From: an uncultured Bacteroides sp.
Lineage (GTDB): Bacteria > Bacteroidota > Bacteroidia > Bacteroidales > Bacteroidaceae
Assembly: GCA_947074275.1 (NCBI GenBank)
Contig: CAMTPA010000030.1
Span: 1-35,355 of the forward strand
Reading direction: 5' to 3'
DNA: 35,355 nt
The notes beneath the pieces are model-generated. The model did no database searches and was not told where the DNA came from. It saw only the letters and a program-made list of their open reading frames with translations. Of the stretch, positions 33,599 through 35,355 are shown piece after piece; within the stretch, counting starts at the first letter, position 1, and every line of letters begins with the position of its first letter. Made by a program: the position numbers and the translations under genes.

Positions 33599-33633
33599 CC
33601 ACCCTTGCACAGGGATAGCCTATGCAAGAGTGG
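33599..33633 (-). promoter_or_regulatory. RNA hairpin between the HU-like and smalltalk genes
   Basis: Arms at 33599-33613 and 33619-33633 form 15 pairs around a 5-nt loop. The two imperfect positions are G-U pairs in minus-strand RNA but A-C mismatches in plus-strand RNA. This indicates a structure of the minus-strand transcript, perhaps an attenuator or mRNA stabiliser. No T-run follows. Confidence 0.55.
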
Positions 33634-33688
33634 GTTGTTTGTTTTGCTCAGTGTGTTTGTGTGTTCACGTCACCGCCAACGGCTTTCA

Positions 33689-34147
33689 CTAAATCGTAGG
33701 GTCTACCGCATTGTCGCCATCTGCATCGCTGGCATCGGCACGGTCGAAACGGACGCATTTCACGCCAGTCACCATCGAACGTGTGGCCACGGTGCGGTCG
33801 GGATTTTTGGTACTCGATGGGCGAAAGCTCACCGTGAGCGTGGCTTGTGCAGCCGACACATCGTCGGGGGTTGCTACCCCTTTGCCTGCCGATCGCATTT
33901 TCATACGGAAGGTACCAAGTCCATCGAGTGTCACGTATTCCGACGACTGCAAATGATTGGTCAGCACTGTCACCAAATTGTCGATGGTATTTTTCACATC
34001 ACCCGTAGAGAGGGATGAGTAGCCTGCAATTTCTTTGGCTATTTGGTCGGTTGTTACAGTGCCTGTGCGCACCACGCGAGGATAATAGAGTTTTTTACCG
34101 TTTTTGTCTCTTAGTTGCGATTGGTAGGGTTGAAATAATAATGCCAT
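33689..34147 (-). CDS. HU-like DNA-binding protein (HU-HIG type)
   Basis: This 152-residue HU/IHF-fold protein is of the type common in Bacteroides: MALLFQPYQSQLRDKNGKKLYYPRVVRTGTVTTDQIAKEIAGYSSLSTGDVKNTIDNLVTVLTNHLQSSEYVTLDGLGTFRM. The N-terminal extension, helical pair and beta-arm (VTLDGLGTFRMKMRS) are visible. The C-terminal tail is acidic (RADASDADGDNAVDP). It should bind DNA as a dimer. It has its own strong promoter at 34217-34248 and precedes the smalltalk gene. Confidence 0.92.
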   Translation of the reverse strand: MALLFQPYQSQLRDKNGKKLYYPRVVRTGTVTTDQIAKEIAGYSSLSTGDVKNTIDNLVTVLTNHLQSSEYVTLDGLGTFRMKMRSAGKGVATPDDVSAAQATLTVSFRPSSTKNPDRTVATRSMVTGVKCVRFDRADASDADGDNAVDPTI

Positions 34148-34216
34148 ACTTGTTTTTTGTTAAGTGTGTAAATAAATTTGTTTTATAAATCTCTGTCTGT
34201 AAGCTTATCGACACTG

Positions 34217-34248
34217 CAAATATAGGGCATCGCACAAGGGTGAACAAA
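34217..34248 (-). promoter_or_regulatory. Promoter of the HU-like gene
   Basis: The minus strand has TTTG (34248-34245), exactly 20 nt, then TATATTTG (34224-34217), a full match to the Bacteroides promoter consensus. The leader would be about 60 nt. Confidence 0.85.
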
Positions 34249-34316
34249 GTAATTTCAAATTGTGACAAAAAAACTTTCGAGATGATAGATTATCCTTTCC
34301 TTTCTTCGCCCCACAG

Positions 34317-35213
34317 CTATCTGAAAAGACTCAGCAGATATTTTCCGGGCATTTTTATTTTGCTGCCGCTTTCGTGAATTTTATGGAATCCCTTCCACAC
34401 AGGATGACCGATTTGCCCGTAGTTGCTTTTGCAGACGATGGCATATTGTTCGGCTGGAGGCACTTTGTAGATGCTCAGGTTCTCCAGCAGTCCGCTAAAG
34501 TTTCGCATCACTCCATCGGCGGGTGGTTTCAGGGCTGCAATGGCTTCGAGTGTCCACTCCTTACGTCCCTTGAAAAGCACGCCTCCTCCTTTTCTTGCAT
34601 CGGCCTCCCCCATCGTGGGGGATTGAGGGGGAAATTCTTTTCTCTCTTCTGCTGTGTTGTTCTTTTCTTTCTTTTCATTTTCTTTGCTTTGTGCCATTTC
34701 GGTTACATTTTCGGCCATTAATGTTACCGATTCATTTTGGGGAGCTTTCTTTTTACGCTCTTTTTTTGCAGCAGCAACTACCTCTTTTTCCTCGCCGTCA
34801 AGCTCTTCTTCGGCCACCTGCTCATTGGTCACCAGCAGGTATTGCTGATTGAGATGCGACACCGTGCGACGACGAGTACAAAACAGGTACTGACGCTGTA
34901 TGTGCTCCGAAGTAAGAATGGAATAGCGGTCAAACATATCCTTATCGAACAAGCCGTGGCCGACCGCCAACTTCACGATACGCTCCACGTTGTCGGCCTT
35001 CATTTCGTAGAAGTCGGCCGCTACGTCTTCATAAAACATATCGTCCACCAGCACATAGTAGCCCTCTTCGCCATAGATTTGCGAAAGCAGATGAAGTAGC
35101 ACGGCAACCGTGCTATCTCCCTCTTTTTTTGATATTCGCTTGATTGACCGATTGTTCAGAAAATGGGTGTCCATTGGAAAATAATCCAAGCCTCGTTTTT
35201 TTATTCTTGCCAT
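34317..35213 (-). CDS. DUF4373 (Lin1244/Lin1753-like) domain protein
   Basis: This 298-residue protein has an N-terminal DUF4373 domain (about 1-115: KKRGLDYFPMDTHFLNNRSIKRISKKEGDSTVAVLLHLLSQIYGEEGYYV) that resembles phage/plasmid replication-initiation winged-helix domains. A highly charged, low-complexity linker (about 140-205: EELDGEEKEVVAAAKKERKKK, ENEKKEKNNTAEERKEF) and a C-terminal segment (YAIVCKSNYGQIGHPVWKGFHKI) follow. It is common in Bacteroidota mobile or phage-derived regions, and its role is not established. A G/C-rich palindrome (34606-34622) lies inside the linker coding region. It starts 24 nt after the preceding gene stop, so it is probably co-transcribed with it. Confidence 0.82.
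   Translation of the reverse strand: MARIKKRGLDYFPMDTHFLNNRSIKRISKKEGDSTVAVLLHLLSQIYGEEGYYVLVDDMFYEDVAADFYEMKADNVERIVKLAVGHGLFDKDMFDRYSILTSEHIQRQYLFCTRRRTVSHLNQQYLLVTNEQVAEEELDGEEKEVVAAAKKERKKKAPQNESVTLMAENVTEMAQSKENEKKEKNNTAEERKEFPPQSPTMGEADARKGGGVLFKGRKEWTLEAIAALKPPADGVMRNFSGLLENLSIYKVPPAEQYAIVCKSNYGQIGHPVWKGFHKIHESGSKIKMPGKYLLSLFR
34606..34622. repeat. Palindrome TCCCCCA-tcg-TGGGGGA inside the DUF4373 linker
   Basis: A perfect 7-bp inverted repeat with a 3-bp spacer, followed by TTGAGGGGGAAA. Runs of five C/G do not occur elsewhere in this gene. It resembles G-run intergenic repeats found in other Bacteroidota, here read in frame as PQSPTMGEA. Confidence 0.5.
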
Positions 35214-35237
35214 AGTAGATTTCGTCTTTTTTCGAGG

Positions 35238-35355
35238 TTAGTTAGTGTTGTCCTTTTTCCGGTTCATCTTCTTGATTTTGCGCAGCACACTCTCTTTCAC
35301 ACGTTGCTTTGACTGCCGCAAATAAAACAGGCGTTCCTCTAAGGGGCGGTTAGAC
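35238..35355 (-). CDS. C-terminal fragment of an unidentified gene
   Basis: An open frame enters from the right edge and ends at TAA (35240-35238). The 38 visible residues end in ESVLRKIKKMNRKKDNTN and are strongly basic and helical. Too little is present to identify it. It is the promoter-proximal neighbour of the DUF4373 gene, separated by 24 nt. Confidence 0.6.
   Translation of the reverse strand, partial: SNRPLEERLFYLRQSKQRVKESVLRKIKKMNRKKDNTN

Overview
The window is a piece of a Bacteroidales (Bacteroidota) chromosome. Supporting signs are repeated TAnnTTTG -7 promoter elements of the Bacteroides sigma-ABfr type, a covalently flavinylated Rnf complex headed by RseC, a DUF3078 outer-membrane protein, a PCMD-domain protein, a DUF4373 protein, an HU-like protein of the Bacteroides HU-HIG kind and a 33-residue 'smalltalk' protein. 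No rRNA, tRNA, CRISPR array, transposase or integrase was seen.

Positions 1-5012 (minus strand) hold the RseC-RnfB-C-D-G-E-A operon for the ion-pumping ferredoxin:NAD+ oxidoreductase; rnfA runs off the left edge. A DUF3078 beta-barrel gene (minus) follows. Rightward genes then encode CTP synthase (GTG start), the YidC insertase, a MATE transporter, a lipoprotein S9 peptidase, a Crp/Fnr regulator and a DUF4405 membrane protein. Minus-strand genes for a flavin reductase-like protein, a NAPE-PLD-like metallo-hydrolase and a PadR-PspC pair come next. The PadR gene has a 19-bp perfect palindrome over its promoter. A PAS-rich orphan histidine kinase faces right.

The most interesting region is a tightly packed seven-gene minus-strand operon, 31512 down to 20992. 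In transcription order it encodes a protein with four zinc ribbons, a 1112-residue membrane Ser/Thr kinase, a 1126-residue zinc-ribbon protein with four CbbX/SpoVK-type AAA+ modules, a zinc-ribbon FHA protein, a PP2C phosphatase, an unrecognised protein, and a protein with a SUKH (SMI1/KNR4)-like C-terminal half. The kinase starts with six near-identical Thr-centred hexapeptides ([DE]KT[LM]RP), and the FHA protein linker carries two more (D[SR]TV[KR]P). I infer a self-contained phosphorylation circuit: the kinase marks these Thr sites, the FHA domain reads them, PP2C erases them, and together they control a large AAA+ remodelling machine. The kinase/FHA/PP2C logic resembles the T6SS PpkA-Fha-PppA trio, but no secretion structural genes are present.

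The right end (31770-35355) has a PCMD protein, a toxin-first RelE/Xre toxin-antitoxin pair, smalltalk, HU-like, DUF4373 and the tail of a further gene. Intergenic DNA carries 22-bp-phased imperfect repeats with a GTTmACATC core at 6785-6872 and 15961-16026, with a related sequence in the terminator at 20898-20969.
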